64,000 bases of DNA, taken from Epiperipatus broadwayi (lineage: Eukaryota > Onychophora > Udeonychophora > Euonychophora > Peripatidae). A program made the position numbers and the translations under genes. The DNA lies in contig JAQFVV010006544.1 of the NCBI GenBank assembly GCA_028023455.1, positions 558,001 to 622,000 of the forward strand, written 5' to 3'. Shown here one piece after another: positions 45,752 to 60,472 of the stretch. The notes beneath the pieces were generated by a model. It worked only from the letters and a program-made list of their open reading frames with translations, was not told where the DNA came from and made no database searches. Every line of letters starts with the position of its first letter. The stretch's first letter is position 1.

Positions 45752-48308
45752 AATTGGATTGCTCATTATTAAATAATATTTCACTATTTAAATTTTCATA
45801 AATTCTAAATATATACAAAATAATGTACAAATTTTTCAAAAACATTTTAATGATTTTATTTAATAAAATTATTTTCAAGTTTCTTTTATCATAGGATTTA
45901 CTAGCCAGTCAGTCTACTCCCCCCCCCCCCTCAAGTAATGTTTTAAATCCGTAACAATTCAAGATAATTACACTAAAATCGTTTAGTACAAAATTTTGAT
46001 TGAAAGAAAACCAAAGTTTTGTATAACATTGTATAATCTGATGTTAAAATTATTTATATATACACCCTCTTTTTTTTTTTTAAGTACATAATAAGTGGAT
46101 TGATTTGAATAATATATTTTGAATTATCTATAATTTTTAATATTTTGTTGTTTTGATTTTCTGTATCTTATTTTCTCTGAACTCTTGAGAAATGATGGAT
46201 TGACAATTGGCTATAATATAATAAAGCCCCCTAATGGTTTTTTTATATTTTATACAAAAAATTCATCAGAAATTGGAGTTATCAAGAATATTGTTATATA
46301 TATATATTTGGAAAAAATATTTTTATCTTGTTAAAGATGAATAGATGAGAGTAATCCCCTTCCCTGCTCCTTCATTGAAAGTTATATTATTGTTTTGGCT
46401 TTGAACCTAGTGCTTATAGAAGTTTTATAAAATTTGTATAAGATTATCAGTTGAACCTACATTTAGATATAGCAGTACTTAGTCTTAGCTGCAATTAATC
46501 TGAAAATATACATGTTTATTTATGTATTGTCTATTAGTAAATGTTTTGGAATGATAAAAATTTTTTAGTGAAGACTAGAAATGATTGATTAATTGTAGCA
46601 TTTTGCAATAAGATATATAAAATTAATTTATTTTTTTATTATTAATATATTCCTGTATGTGTTTCATCTTTATCTCTTGGGTATATAAATATATGTGCGT
46701 GTATATGTTAAATTCTACAACCTATGAATCAAGAATTAAAGCTTTTTTAATTGTAAATATCAATAGTGTAATGATGAAACTGAATATTTTGCACATTCTA
46801 GTTGTCTGAAAAAGATATAAAATTTCAGAAATATAATTGCCAATATTATGATTTTGAAACATCTTGATTCATAATCACCAACTACATTTGCTATTATTTG
46901 TTATAACATTCATCTATAAATAACTTCTTTAAGTTATCCTCCCTCTCCTAATCTAGATTTTTATAGATAAAGTAAAAGTCTAAATAAATTATGAAGATAT
47001 TTTTTGATGCATTTATTTATATTTGTTACTATCAATTCATTGGATTTAAAAATTACTTCACGTTGTTTATTTATATATAATATTTAGTGAGTTAAATGTG
47101 AAGGTGTTTAAAGCTTCACGCTCTTAGGTCAAAATGCTTGAGATTGGCTTATTTATATAGAAATTTAAGTAGAGAAGAAGGTGGGAACCATCTTTTTCTT
47201 GTAAAATCTTTGTCTTGTGTTTTGACTTGAGAGTTCCCTGTGCAGTCATTATTACATCTGATTAGCTGTCATATAAGCATTTTTAAGGTGCAACTGACAA
47301 ATGGTTTCAGCCTTTCATGTTATTAGAATATTTGATAGAAAAAGATATTATTTTGCACTTAAGCCAGTTTGTATTTTTTGTATTATATATAGTCATCAAT
47401 AATCATTGATATATATTTTTTCTTTTATGTTTTGAAAAAAAAAAGTAATGTTTCATAATAAAAAAAATTGAGATGGTGATTAAAATTCACCATTTTTTTA
47501 TTTTTGGTGGTTGTACTACATTATTTTTTGATGAAATACTATAAATTGCTCCCTATTTTCAATTGAGAATATTTTTATCGATCAAATATATAAGCTTCCA
47601 CTGCTATTCCAGGTTGCCCCCTGTGTATTAGTTGTGGCACATTACAGAGCAATAGCATATGTCTTTTGTGGTAGATTTTAAATTTATGAATGAAATGTAT
47701 CCAACGTTAAAAATGCAATACAAAAATAATAGCTATATTTATTTTTTTTTAAAAAAATGGAAATTATATATTTATGTTCTTGTAAAAATAACATCAACAT
47801 TATTAGTTATCTTTCAAAAGGATTATCTCACATTTTATTTAAGACTTCTTTCAGCTTTCTCCCATTCCATTACTCTTCACACTCTTGTAATTAATCTTTC
47901 TTTATAATTTTCAATGAACATTACTTTTCCCCTTAGTGTTTTCAAGCTCATCAAACATATCTTTGGTATTTCTTTATTTTGAAATAAATTGCTATTTTTT
48001 TTAAATTGATAAACATTTGGTGAACAGTTTCTTATTTACATAGTATATTGCTAATCTTATTTTTTCATTTTTCCATTCTCTTCTATATCAATTTTTTAAA
48101 AGAATTTCAATCTTTTCTCATCTCTTTTTCTTTAATCATTCAAATCTTTGTACTGCATTTATTTAACATATTCTCTTTTTTTAGTCTATCTGTCTAGATA
48201 AAATCTTGTAACTCAATTTCTAAAATTTTTAAAGTTTATAAACAATTAGGAAAAAATTTAAATATATAATTTTATATGTAACATTGATATGTGTATTTTA
48301 AACTGAAT

Positions 48309-49180
48309 GATTCATTGAAATATATATGATTTCATTCAAGATTTTTCAAAATATAATGTAAATAAATTTTCTTCATCATTACATTTGATTGTCTGATTCT
48401 TAACTGAATAAATATGAATTTAATTTCCCCACTGTGATAGCACATGATTTAAATCACAATTACCTTTTGGACTTTTTGTTGTAGTGTTAACACAGCTGAC
48501 CAATTAAAATTAAGTGAAACTGGAAATTTTCAGCTTACTGATTAAGCTCAGAAATTATTAAAATATAGACTACTATTTTCTGTTATACTCATGGTAATAA
48601 AAATTTAAACAAGTGAAAATCGACAAATTAGGATTATGGTAATGATTAATCAATGCTTTGAAATGAATAAAGGATTACTGAAGAAAACTACAATATAAAG
48701 CAAAAGATATTTAGAGAAAGCTAGGCAAAAGCATCAAATGAAATTAAAAATAACGCAAAGATACATGCACAATTATTTATATGGCATGACTAGCTAAATA
48801 AAAAACACTTAAGCAATATAACAATTACAAATTGATAGGTTAAATAAGTCACAGACATAAAAAAAAGAAATATCAGAACAGTTATAAATTATGATTGAAA
48901 AATAATAGGCTTCATAAGTCACACGAGCAAACAAAACATCAGAACAACATCAATCACATTTAAATAAGAGGCAGAAATTTTGAGTTTTATATGGGATTCA
49001 TTTTAAATGTCTGCAATTTCATTCAACATTTTCAAAGTATAATTTAAATGAATTCACCTTATTACATTTGATTTTGTGTATTTTAGCTAAATAATTTCAT
49101 TTTCCTGGCATGACAACACCATTTGATTTAAATCACAATTATTTTTGCAAGAATGTTAATGCAGCTGTCAGTTATAATTA
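48309..49180. repeat. Diverged direct repeat pair
   Basis: Segments at about 48309-48525 and 49005-49180 share, in the same order, ttcattca, ttttcaaa[a/g]tataat, attacatttgatt, catttgatttaaatcacaat-like sequence (atttaaatcacaatta) and ttaa[c/t][a/g]cagctg. They are about 700 bp apart. Probably an old segmental duplication or two copies of one repeat. Confidence 0.65.
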
Positions 49181-52100
49181 TATAAAATATATTTTTTTAA
49201 AAATGCTTTATAGTAAATTTTTTTCAGTTTTTCCAAAAAAAAAACATGGGGTACTCATGTTTAGAAATATTTTTAGTTATACTTTACATATGTATTTTTG
49301 ATATGTTCTAATAATGAAACTACAAAGAATATTAAGTTTAAAATGTTTAATTATAATTTTTGTTTGATAAGAAATCCATAAAAATTGGAAGAAAATTTTT
49401 TTCTTGCATTTTATATGAGAATAAGCATTTCTTTTGAAAAAAACGTGTACTTTTATTTTAAATTAACTAGTTATGTCCAGGATAATCTACCATTGCAATT
49501 CTCATTCTAAATTTTTTTATCACTATCTCTGTCTTAGCAAACTCACCAAGTACTTCAAAGTGTCACTACTTATATCACTTTTTTTAAATTCTTTAGTAAA
49601 AATGTATTCCAACTATTATAAAATTCATCAATCTTATTTAATATTTTGTTAAGCTCATTTTTATGTCTTATGAGTATTTTTCATTTTAGGAAATGAGTCT
49701 TTCTACCCCTGTACTAATTTCATCATTATTATTTTTTCTAAATAAATAGTAATTAAAACTAGAGATAAATATCCCCATCTTAAATATGTTCCATCATCTA
49801 TTTCTCCCCAAATAATGTTATCCATGTAAAAACTTAAGTGTTTTTTTTTCATAGTATGCATATTTGCTTTTATTTATCTATGAATTGGATTAATGCTTAA
49901 TATTTCGCTTGTATCCTGAGTTGAGCATTTAAAGCATGCTTTTTGTTTGTATAGATGTATATGCACATTTTTATGTTTGTATATTTTGTTAAATTTAGAT
50001 CAAATGTCTAAGTATTACAGTGAAAGTATTATTGCAATGAAAGTTTAAATATATATACTAATGTCCTTATGTATGTGTTTACTTCATATAAACATATACA
50101 CATGAATACAATTTTGGGTTTACACATATGTGGACAATTCCGCTGATTTCTCCTTCCATCATAATATGTTTTTGGTAACTTGCTAATAGTAATGACAATC
50201 ATTCATATATGGTTAAACTCAAAAATTGAAAACTTTACATCTTTTACGAATAAAGTGTTTTTTATTAATATATTTTTATGTATATCAATGTTTTTATGGA
50301 ATAGTATATGTATGTTGCAGCATGCCCTATAAATCCAGCATCATGGCAAGGCACAGCATTATGAGCCCATTCACACAATTTTATCCATTTGTTATGATGA
50401 TCATCTTTATTTGTAGAACATGGATATTATGTATAATTCTTAAGAATGTGAACAAGATTAAATGTTGCTGTATTATTGTTGATTGTTCAAAGATTTCATA
50501 CTTAGTATCATTCACATTCAAGAAATTTTAATGTGGGATCTTCATTACTTTTTATACATTGCAACAAATCTGATAATATGCAGTATTGTAGTCTTTTTAA
50601 TTGATTTTCTGTGACTAAAATTATTTTGATTTTTTTTCTTGTTTAGATCTGTAAGTGCATAAAATATTTTTTTTTTATTATAAATAATGAAGATAAATTT
50701 CTGATTTATTGATTTATATATAAATTATTAATTGTTACTTTAGTTGTTTATTTTTTTTAAATGAACTATATTTAAAAAAATTAGCAATGCACTAATGTTT
50801 AATTTAATCTGTAGTTAATTTAAATTAATGTTAAACCAAAATTATGTTTTATTTTTTAATGACAATAATATAAAAGCAGTACATATCTATTGTATACATA
50901 TTAAGACTTAAAAGTCAAAAATCTTTTTTGTGTGTATATTTACTGACATTCTTACTTAAGCAGAATTTGATGTGTATGCACATAAGTTGTAAATTTCTCT
51001 TATAATTGCATTTATATTCCAGAATTATTGCTAAGAAGTATGACTAAAACATTTAATAAGTTAGCATATTAATTGATGTGATGTATTGCTTATATATATA
51101 TACACACACATCCAATAAGAAATCTTATTGTTTTTAAATGGATTAATAGGTCTTTAAAACCACTTTAATATTCATGCCATATAATTTTTATATATTAAGG
51201 AACATAAGTTCAAAATTTTTAAGGCAAAATTTTAAGCATTGATTTAGGGATGATAATTTTTTGTTTTAACTGATGATCTGAACATAACTAGTATGAAATT
51301 TAAAAAATCTTAAATTGTAGATTTCCAATTATTAACTACCTATTAAAAATGTTTTACATGATAGTATCAAGCATGCTTATTCATAAGTTGATGTTTATCA
51401 TTCAAAGTAATTGTGATATTCTAAAAGCAATAAGCCTTAAATTGCAGTATATAAATAAATTTATAAGCATTAAAACTGAAAATTTACATTGTTTTTAAAA
51501 AAAATTGTGTTTATATTTATGCAGCTTTAAGTTTTTGTTTTAGCACTTAAAATAGATGTGAAACTTTAAAAGCAATACAGGTCATCATATTGCAATATAT
51601 AAGTAAATTTTTTAATGTGTTTCTATATTTATGTAATGTATTTTTTCAAGTTCTTGCACAAAAAATTACAATGATATTAATGAGAAAAGACCATTTATGA
51701 ATAACTTAAATAATTTTTCCAAGTATTTTTTAAATGAATAAATTTTTAAAAAAATCAAATCAAATTTTTGTATATATAAATTTTTATGCTTTTTTTCTGT
51801 TTGTTTTTGTGAAGTGTCTATAATAACTTATAATAAGATAGCAGTTGAGAATTTAATATCTTAATGCAAAATATTATTTGACCAAAAATTGATGTTTTTT
51901 GAATAATTGCTATTAAGTAAAAATTAAATTTATGGTCTGTTGCTTGAGATGTTCTGATGTCCAAGCACCAAAATGAAGCACTGAACTTATGTTTCCATGT
52001 GTGGATTTATCTGTATGAACCTTTAACTCTCAAGTTCACTATACTTTTACATGTCTAATGGCATCACAAATTCTGAAGACAGTTTTTAGAAATACTTGAT

Positions 52101-53995
52101 TTTTTTTTAAAAATTTACGGAATGTTTAATTATCTAAAACTTCAAATTATTGGCATAGAACCTTTTCCAATTTAGTCTTGTTGACATTGTACAACAAAAA
52201 AAAAAGAAAGATAATGTTATTTGGTTGGTTGGTTGTTTTTTCGGATTGGAGTGTTTTTTTTTATATAAGGCTGGAATTTGTCAAACTAAATATATAATAA
52301 TAAAGTATTAGCACATATATACTTGATTTCTTCTTGAAGCTTGAATGAAATAAATTTGCTGCGTCAGTTTAAGTATCATGTCAAATCTACTCTTTGCCCA
52401 TCTCTTCAAATTATCAATATAAATCATTTATTTTATTTTTTCATTTTTTATAATTCATAAAGCTTTTTTTTTTCCTATATTGTTGGGTCTTAAGTTACAT
52501 TTAATCTTTTTTGCAGTTAAGACCTTGCTTTATTAATCTTCTATAAATAATTTAATTTATTTTTTTTTATTACTTCTGCCTTGAACTCTATATTATTTCT
52601 AAACAAAATATTTTGTTCCATCTTTTTTAAAAAAATATTTGCAGAATATATGGCTTTTCTATAACTTTCCATTCTTCTTACCTTTTTTGTTCATTACTGC
52701 TCATCACCATTTATGATCATGAACTTTATTTTTTCTTGTTTTTTTAATCTTTATTTGAAATCTACTTCTTCATTATTTATAATTTTTTTGTTTGTGTATA
52801 GATTTTTTTTTTTTTTATGATTACTTTAGAACAATATTATTAGGCCAAAAAAGTTTGTTAGAATTTCATATTTCCACAATTATTTTTTTTTTCTGTGTTT
52901 GTAAATTTTATTTTTGCAGGAAACATGTAGCAAGTTCAGCTTTATTGGAAAGACTAATGAGTGTGTGTGCATATATCTAATGTATGTGTACATATAAAAC
53001 ATGAGTAAAACTTAAAATAAATTTGAATAGTTTTTATAGAATTTTTCTAGAAATTTCTTTCAAGTGAAATAGCTGGTCCTTTTATTTTTTGATATTTATG
53101 AGAAATATATAATTTCACACTTTATTGTTTGTTTGCTTTCAATTTTTAATATATAGCAAATCTTATAGCTCTAACTTTTTATGTCTATATATACTAATAA
53201 GTATAACTAAAATGATGATTTTTATAAAGTTTACAAACTGTTATGAATTGCATTTGATTTTGCCAATCACTTTATATTTTTATATTCTTTAAAATTAAAC
53301 TAGATAGTAAAATTTATATTTTGCAATTTAAAATTATTTTGAATTGCAATATTTATTTGATTTTTTTTTCCTAAACTCATTTTCAGTATTAATTTTTTTT
53401 TCTGAAGAATTTTGTCTTCATCTCTACCTCTACATGCACATTGTATTTTATTTTAAAAAGCCATATTGTTCTAGCATTAAATTTTCAATGTTTGCAGTGT
53501 GATCTCATATAAATGAAGTCAAGTTTTTTATTATTATTAATGCATTTACATTTATATAATCAAATGTTATTATTACCAAATTATTGACATACATGAAACA
53601 ACTTCAATTTTTATATTATCTAGCTCATTTCTGCTTCAGTATTATTAAATGTCAAATAGGATCTGATAAGCATAATTCTTCTAAATAATAATTAATCAAT
53701 AAATTAAAAGTAATAATCATTTGCACTTGCTTCATTTTTATATACTCATTTTAAAATATACTTTATATATATATTTGATTGAAAATACTTTACAATAATG
53801 GTTTTTAGCCAGAATTTTTATAATGAGCAACAAAAATGCAGTATGCCTTTACAAAATATTTTTCATGTAACTTGCTTGTAGCAAATTTAACAAACCAGTA
53901 CAAACTTGCAAAATTTTAAAAAATTAAATAGGCTAAATTTATCTTCATTTGGAATTTTATCTAATAAGAAGCCAATTTTTTCAATTATAAGTTTT

Positions 53996-54012
53996 TGTGT
54001 GTGTGTGTGTGA
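53996..54012 (+). repeat. (GT)n microsatellite
   Basis: Uninterrupted GT run of about 8 units. Confidence 0.9.
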
Positions 54013-56070
54013 GCATGATTGCATTACTATAAATAATCTTTCATGAGTATAAAAAATTATAAAGAATATTTATCTTTGATGATTAATTTTAAAATTCTGG
54101 TTATTAATTAAATATATAAAATATTCTATACGTCCAGTTATCTATCAAAGTAAAAAATATTAAAAGGTCAAAACAAAAGCTTTTATTTACAGAAATTGGT
54201 CAGTATTTCATAATTATTGTTTTTACTTAAAATTTCATCCAACAGTTTATTTAAAAATAATTTATATTGTGTAATTCAACTTTTTTTGTTGTTGTTTAAT
54301 GGGTAATCGAATGTTTTTATGTTGAATCTAAATTAACTACATTATTGTGTGATCATAAATCTAAGAATGTAAATAAGCATATATTAACAATGTATGTCTA
54401 TATACACCATGTTCAGCTTCAAAATATAATAAAATAAAAATTATAGGTTGAGAATTTATCATTGAAGTGAACATTTTTTTATTTTATAATATAAATGATT
54501 TTTTTAACCTGATTGATGACAAACTCCCATAATGGAGACATTATTTAAAAACTAATTAACTTCAACCACATGTTTAACAGCAACTAAAAGTCATATTGTA
54601 AGTTAGTACCTCAATACTGTTAGATCAGATTTAAATTGAATTTTTTTAGAAATGTATAAGAACGATAATTTATAGTTGATCCAGGTAAAGTATAGATTAT
54701 GTCATGCAACAGACCCTTAGCTATAGAATATTTTTAGGCAATCATAGGGTTACATAGTCTAAGAATTATGTTGTTAATATAGGTGTTGTCAAAAAAATTT
54801 CAGGTTCACTATTGCTAATATTTTTAATTTTTTGAGCTACTACTATTAGAAATGTATTATATTTATTAAAACTGGGCATTATAAAATATGAAAATTTTTC
54901 AACATAAGTAATTTATTCATTTTAATTAAAATTTTTGAGATTTAAGCTTTAACTTAGAACTGGCTATCTTTTCTGATAAAAGAAATAATCAGCATTTTTT
55001 TCTTAATTATAAATTTTATTTTATATATGAAATTAAAAAAAATATTATTTTATTTAATTTTTTATATTTACAATTGTTTGTGTGGGTTTTTTTTTAAACC
55101 TATAATTTAATATTTCTTTAGCTAGGTGTCATTATTATTCATGCTGTGTAATGTGCTTGTTATTACATCCATTCTTAAAATTTGTTCTATTTATTATTGA
55201 AATTTCTTTTTAGCTTTACAAAAGCTATAATTTTTTAGTTAGTTTGAAAGCTTCGAGCTTAAATTTCTAATAAAAATAACTGGAATTCTATTGAAATTTA
55301 TATATATATATACAATTTTTGTATACAAAATAAAGACTACAATCTATTCAAATGGAATGTTAGTATTTTATAAAACTATTAGTCTTTACATTTTCAAATT
55401 ATCTATAGTTTTGTGAAAAATCGGTAAACTTCATTGAAGAAGCATAGCACTGTTTTTTTTAAATTAATATTAAACGTTTTGACTATTCCTGACAAACATC
55501 TATTTACAATGAATGATAAAATATTATAATCTTAATTCTATAAATTCTCACTCAAAAATATTTCAGATTTCAGTGGTATTTGTTAAATTGTATTACTAGT
55601 AATGACTACATGTTTATTGAGATTGTGATGGCATAATGGATTATTTATTTACAATAGAATATTGTGTTGCATTATTATTTATTTTAATTCAAATACTATT
55701 TTACAGAATTTTTTTTTTATGTTTTCAACACAATTGATTTTATTAAATGGTATTCATTTTTATGTGTTGTTTTGTTGGACTTAATAAAAGTCTATCAGTG
55801 GTTGCCCAATAATTTAAGATTATGTGATTTCTATGGCAATTCAATACTATGTGGAAAATTCTGAAGTCTGTTTTTTGGTTGTTGTTTACCATGAAAAAAT
55901 GCTTGTGATCATAAATGTACCCAAATTTTCTGAAAACATTTTTTTCATTAGATACTTTATGGTTTTTATGTAAAGATCAAGTAATCTTTGCAATTTAACG
56001 TAACAATTTTATACGTTTGTGCTCAAAAACTAAATGCCATCTAGTGGTCTAAATTATCTTGATATATATA

Positions 56071-57735
56071 TTTTAATAACTACGTGGTATTTGAATATCA
56101 TGCCACACACTGGGCAGCCATTTTAACATTCTACCCACAATCTTATTCAAAGAATTTAGTGTGTACAAGTTATTACCCTAAGCTTCGAGTACATATATTT
56201 ATGAGCAAAGGCTGAAGCCCCTCTCAAGCGCCAATCTTATCCATTAATAAGAATTATACATCTTGAAAGCGCAAACAAAAGTTCCAATGGACACTTTTTG
56301 GGTATTTTATCCGAACTAGCTCAATCTCGAGGGTCTGGGAAAACAATGTTTATCGAGAGGACAAAGCTATGGGGGTGTGATCTTATTAAGAGACACCTTA
56401 TATCTATAATTATAATTTCTATCTAAATTCAATCCTATTACAATAGCCCATCAGGTAACAGAAACCCAGAATGTGAATAATATATATATAAGTTGTAATT
56501 AATTCTAAGATTTATTAGCACACGTACACATTTCACAATATCTTAAACATACAATTCATTTGTTCCGCTACATATATATTTAATTAATACACATATTAAC
56601 GAAAGAGTGCAATTACACATCAGAGCTGTATCTTATTAAATAATTTAATAAATTATTAATTACTTTATATAAATTGAAATAACACGTTTCTTTAGCCATT
56701 ACTAAATGTTCATTTAAGGCAGATTAAGAAAAGGTCAAAGTTACCTCTTAAGAGCGAATGTTCACGTGGTTGAGGCTAATAATCTGTAAGCTTACAGTAT
56801 AGAGAAGATGTTGGTTTTAACGAAAGTCGTTGATCCGAACGATGATGACGGGTTCTGACATTCTGTCCAAAACAATCCCTACTAGAGGATAAGTATAAGA
56901 GTTTGACTTGATTGTGAGAAGTTGTAGTTGTTTAGCGTTCCATGGCCATTACGCTTGGTTGACTAAATGGCAAATCCATAAATAAAGTCCAGGCGGGTCC
57001 CACAATAGCTGTCCATTGATTGGTCTAACGACCCACATGATTATTTTTACCCCGCATGTATACGGAGTACATGATGAATAATTTTCTTTTATTAATAATT
57101 AGGTTAATTAGTTTATACTTTTTTCTCTGCTTCCCTCTATCACTTCACTGCTTTTTCTAATTTTTAATCACTACTAAATCACAGAAAAAATATAGTTCTA
57201 TTCTTTAATGCTCTTTAACCTCACTTCTTTTCTATTCCTACGCCGATGACCAGATCTCAAGAATGCTTTTAACTTTCATTGTTCTAAAAATACTCTTGAC
57301 CAGTTCTAAGAATTCCGGTGGACAGTCATTAACTGAAACCGCCCGCGGCACAACTGTCCATTCTATTTATTATTCTCCAGTCTGAGATGTTTAATGGGTT
57401 TTGATTAAGAAACACGTGTTATCACTGGCATTTAAATCTATCATACGATATTAATAAACGAAATATCTATTTAAAACAAGTAAATAAAAATAATGCAACT
57501 CTACATATAATCGCTTCTCTACATTCTCACATATAAATCTGTTAGTAATTCTCACACATCATAATATCACATACAATGAATATATATACATACATTCATA
57601 TCTTTAATTTATTAAAATACTTCATTCATGCTCTTGTGTAACAGGGTTTGAATGACTTTGTAAATTTTACCGCATCGACCTATTTAATTCGCAACAACAC
57701 TGACAGTTAACCCCGTATTAGAACCCAGCTACTGT
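56071..57735 (-). repeat. LTR-like direct repeat, copy 1 (3' LTR on the minus strand)
   Basis: About 1.66 kb is repeated at 60473-62095 with scattered substitutions and small indels. Shared start ttttaat..ctac[g/a]tggtatt, shared end gaacccagctactgt. On the minus strand it is preceded by caccaggggggtattt, a short purine tract like the polypurine tract next to a 3' LTR. Canonical TG...CA ends are not obvious, so the exact ends are uncertain. Confidence 0.8.
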
Positions 57736-57747
57736 AAATACCCCCCT
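57736..57747 (-). promoter_or_regulatory. Candidate polypurine tract
   Basis: The minus strand reads ccaggggggtatt directly before the LTR-like repeat, the position of second-strand priming in LTR retrotransposons. It agrees with the gag orientation. Confidence 0.4.
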
Positions 57748-57997
57748 GGTGCAATAGCCTTCAAATACCCTCTGTATTTGAATGGCTTCTTAAACGCTTC
57801 TTTTCTATCCTTTATCCTGGGTTTGCAAAGGGCTTGAGTGACCGAGCATTGTATGAGCCTTTTACTTGACCATCATTTGGTTTGTCTGGTGGACGCCGAG
57901 CTTCTGACTCTTACTGCCATCTCTGCCCGTAACTATCATAGCCTCTTTGTATACGTTGCATCCCCATCAGATCGTCCTTCCATCCCAACCTTAGCAC

Positions 57998-58384
57998 TTA
58001 CTGATCTTGGACTTCCTTTCCTCGTTCCAACAGCACGCTATGGTCATATACGCTCATGTCCAGCTTAAGTAGTTCTGCCTCGCTGGCCTTCCGCTTCCAT
58101 TTCACACTCCCCTCTCGTTCATCTAAACTCCCTTCTACTTCTTTATTGTTCGACTTCTCAGCCTTTTCCATACTTTCACCTTCATTTTCCTCATATTCCT
58201 TTTTCCCTTGACTACTTTCACTTTTCATTCCTAGTCTCTGTTCTAAATTCTGAAATCTCATTTCAAGCCTCTCGTCCATTTTCTAAATTCGGAGTGCTAT
58301 GCTTTGTAATTTTTCTAAAATTTTCTCCATTACGCTTAGTTTCTTCTCCTGCTGTTCCACTTTCTGCTTATTTTCTGACTTCAT
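57998..58384 (-). pseudogene. gag-like coiled-coil fragment
   Basis: A minus-strand frame from an ATG at 58384 to a stop at 57998 is broken by one TAG (58283-58285). The first 33 residues are heptad-rich (EQQEKKLSVMEKILEKLQ). After the stop the frame continues KMDERLEMRFQNLEQRL, then an acidic/Lys-rich linker (GKKEYEENEGESMEKAEKSN) and a KWKRKASEAELL segment. An N-terminal coiled coil followed by a charged linker is seen in gag proteins of arthropod LTR retrotransposons. No capsid major homology region, zinc knuckle, protease or RT follows. It lies between two LTR-like repeats, which is the main support. Confidence 0.6.
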
Positions 58385-58529
58385 TTTCTCCGTACTATAT
58401 CTATGTATTTATCTAATACTATTCCAATTACGTGCCAGGTTCATCATGCCGGCTTCAATGGTACATTGCATGACCCACCTGATAGGCCTTCCTCCCTTTA
58501 TTTCTATTCTTATGGATTTTGTTTTATAA

Positions 58530-60472
58530 TATCCCAAATATTGGTAAATTCTTAAACCCCTATTTATGAACTATGTAACTCTATATATGCCTCACGGAAC
58601 ACATCACCGACCATCAACGTTATTTTCCCTTCTGATTATTTGAGTTTTCTACCAGTCTATCTACACATGGCAAAATATATCAACATTTAACCACATTTCC
58701 AAATATATATCCAAACTTTCTGTTTTCACTTTTTTTCTATATATATATTAAAAAAATATTGCTTTCCAACTTTCATTGGGAAGCCCTTTTTTTAATTTAT
58801 TTCCAATCGGAAGGAAGATCACCAAAAATTCCAGGCGCCTCGGATTGAGAGAAAAAAGGGTGTAAGTTCCCTTTTTAAATATTCTCGTGCCCAAGTCCAG
58901 CCAGGGAGAGAGAGATAAAAATTATCTTAATTTATATCAAATATCAAAGAGAAAAGCCTGAGAAATTAAATATAAAAATATTTATTTACGAATAAAATAA
59001 TATTTAAATTTTGAGGAATAGTTTAAATTTTAGATTTTTATATTACTTTTAATTTTACATTTACTAAGTTTCAATGAGTTTAATTATTATTTAGATAGTC
59101 AAGTATGAATAGACTAATATTGATTTGAAAAGAAAATATTCTTCCCTGATTTACCTTACAACAAATTTGCCAAATTGGAATTCATCTGATATTATGTATT
59201 CATGTAGCTGTAGAAAAAATACTATATTGTAGGAATGTAATCTGAACAATAAGTAGAAATAGAGAAGATTGCTTCAACAGGAATGTGACATCTATTGGAA
59301 AGTAGAACAATAAACAAAAAATATAGAATGTGTTTCTGCTTACAACCCTATAGGCAAAGGGTGTGGGGATATCTATATCCTGCCGTACGGCCCATACTGC
59401 TCTACTAATTACAAATATATCCAATCCATTGACCAATTCAACTATTAAATGAATAACCTAAGATTACCCTCCTTAATACAACTTTACAAAACTATATACC
59501 TTCATTAATTTTAACATTTAAATACGTTGCACAGATTTGTTTAAAAATGTTGGGTATAGATCATTAATAGTTGTAAAACATTTCAAAATAAAATAAGATC
59601 AAAATACAAAATTATTGTAGACAATGAGGGAAACTTATAAGTAAAATAGTATTCACATAAGATACTTGCATTGTCACCAATACTAAAGCTGAATAAATAC
59701 ATTTTAGATACGTAAGGTATCATTATTTATCGAATGTCTATATTTTGATCAAATATGAAAAAAAATATAATTACAAATTGAGGTATAAACAACTAAATTT
59801 ATACATTTAAATAATCTTTACAATAAGGAAAAAAATGGAAATGATGTTTATAATTGGAAAAATATAAAATTAAAATTAATTTGATTTAAAAACTTACAAA
59901 AGTCAGATAAGGTCGTTTTAACATTTCAGTTGGCTTGTTTATCAATTTGTAAAACTTGGAAAGTTCTAATTGATTTTAACAATTGTTCATTTATATAGTT
60001 ATGGTCGAAGAGTCCAGGCTCTGTTTCAATTCCCAGAGTCCGTTGGAAGGTAATGTTCTGGAGATGGAATAGTGGTTAAGTATCAATCTTTTTTTTTTTT
60101 ATAGAGAGTGTGGTATTGGTACCATCTCTCAAATACTGTAAATATTTTTTTTATATTATCCATGGATTATCAAAAGTATCCATCTTTGTTGGGTGGTATG
60201 TTTTGGTCAGCTATTTCTCTTTCTTCTCTTTCTAACTTTTAATTTAATTAAAATTTAATAATTAATAAAATATTTAAAAAAAAATTAATTTTTTTTTTTT
60301 ATAAATATATATTTATTTTATTTTTTTTTAAAAATAAAAAATTTTTTTTTTTTAAAAAAAAAAAAAATTTAAAAAAAAATAAATATAAAAAAATATTTTA
60401 TTAAAAAAAAAATATTAGGACGCCATTTTATTGCCCGTTCTCCACTATTCACAGCCCCGTTCGTTGGTCTGC
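58530..60472. other. Internal noncoding part of the LTR element
   Basis: No retroviral-type domain is readable on either strand. The 78-codon minus frame at 59200-59436 (MVNGLDIFVISRAVWAV start) has a hydrophobic C-terminal half and no family I recognise. It includes the homopolymer block at 60240-60420. Confidence 0.45.
60240..60420. repeat. Low-complexity A/T homopolymer block
   Basis: About 180 bp is composed almost only of A and T runs (T9-T11, A13 and longer). Such a block is prone to slippage and sequencing or assembly error. Confidence 0.9.

Larger units (their letters stand above)
44629..56070. other. Gene-free AT-rich DNA downstream of ubiquilin
   Basis: No exon, RNA gene or bounded transposon could be supported apart from the small repeats listed. 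Open frames of 60-100 codons (for example 50226-50531) encode low-complexity hydrophobic or Cys/Phe-rich sequence without motifs. Confidence 0.5.

Noticed and set aside
50226-50531. 101-codon plus-strand frame, Cys- and Phe-rich
   Set aside because: No motif, no splice or start context, in AT-rich DNA where long chance frames occur.
52910-52980. Exon-like ttgcag|gaaacatgtagcaagttc with an open frame
   Set aside because: No donor site, no recognisable peptide, and the frame stops after about 20 codons.
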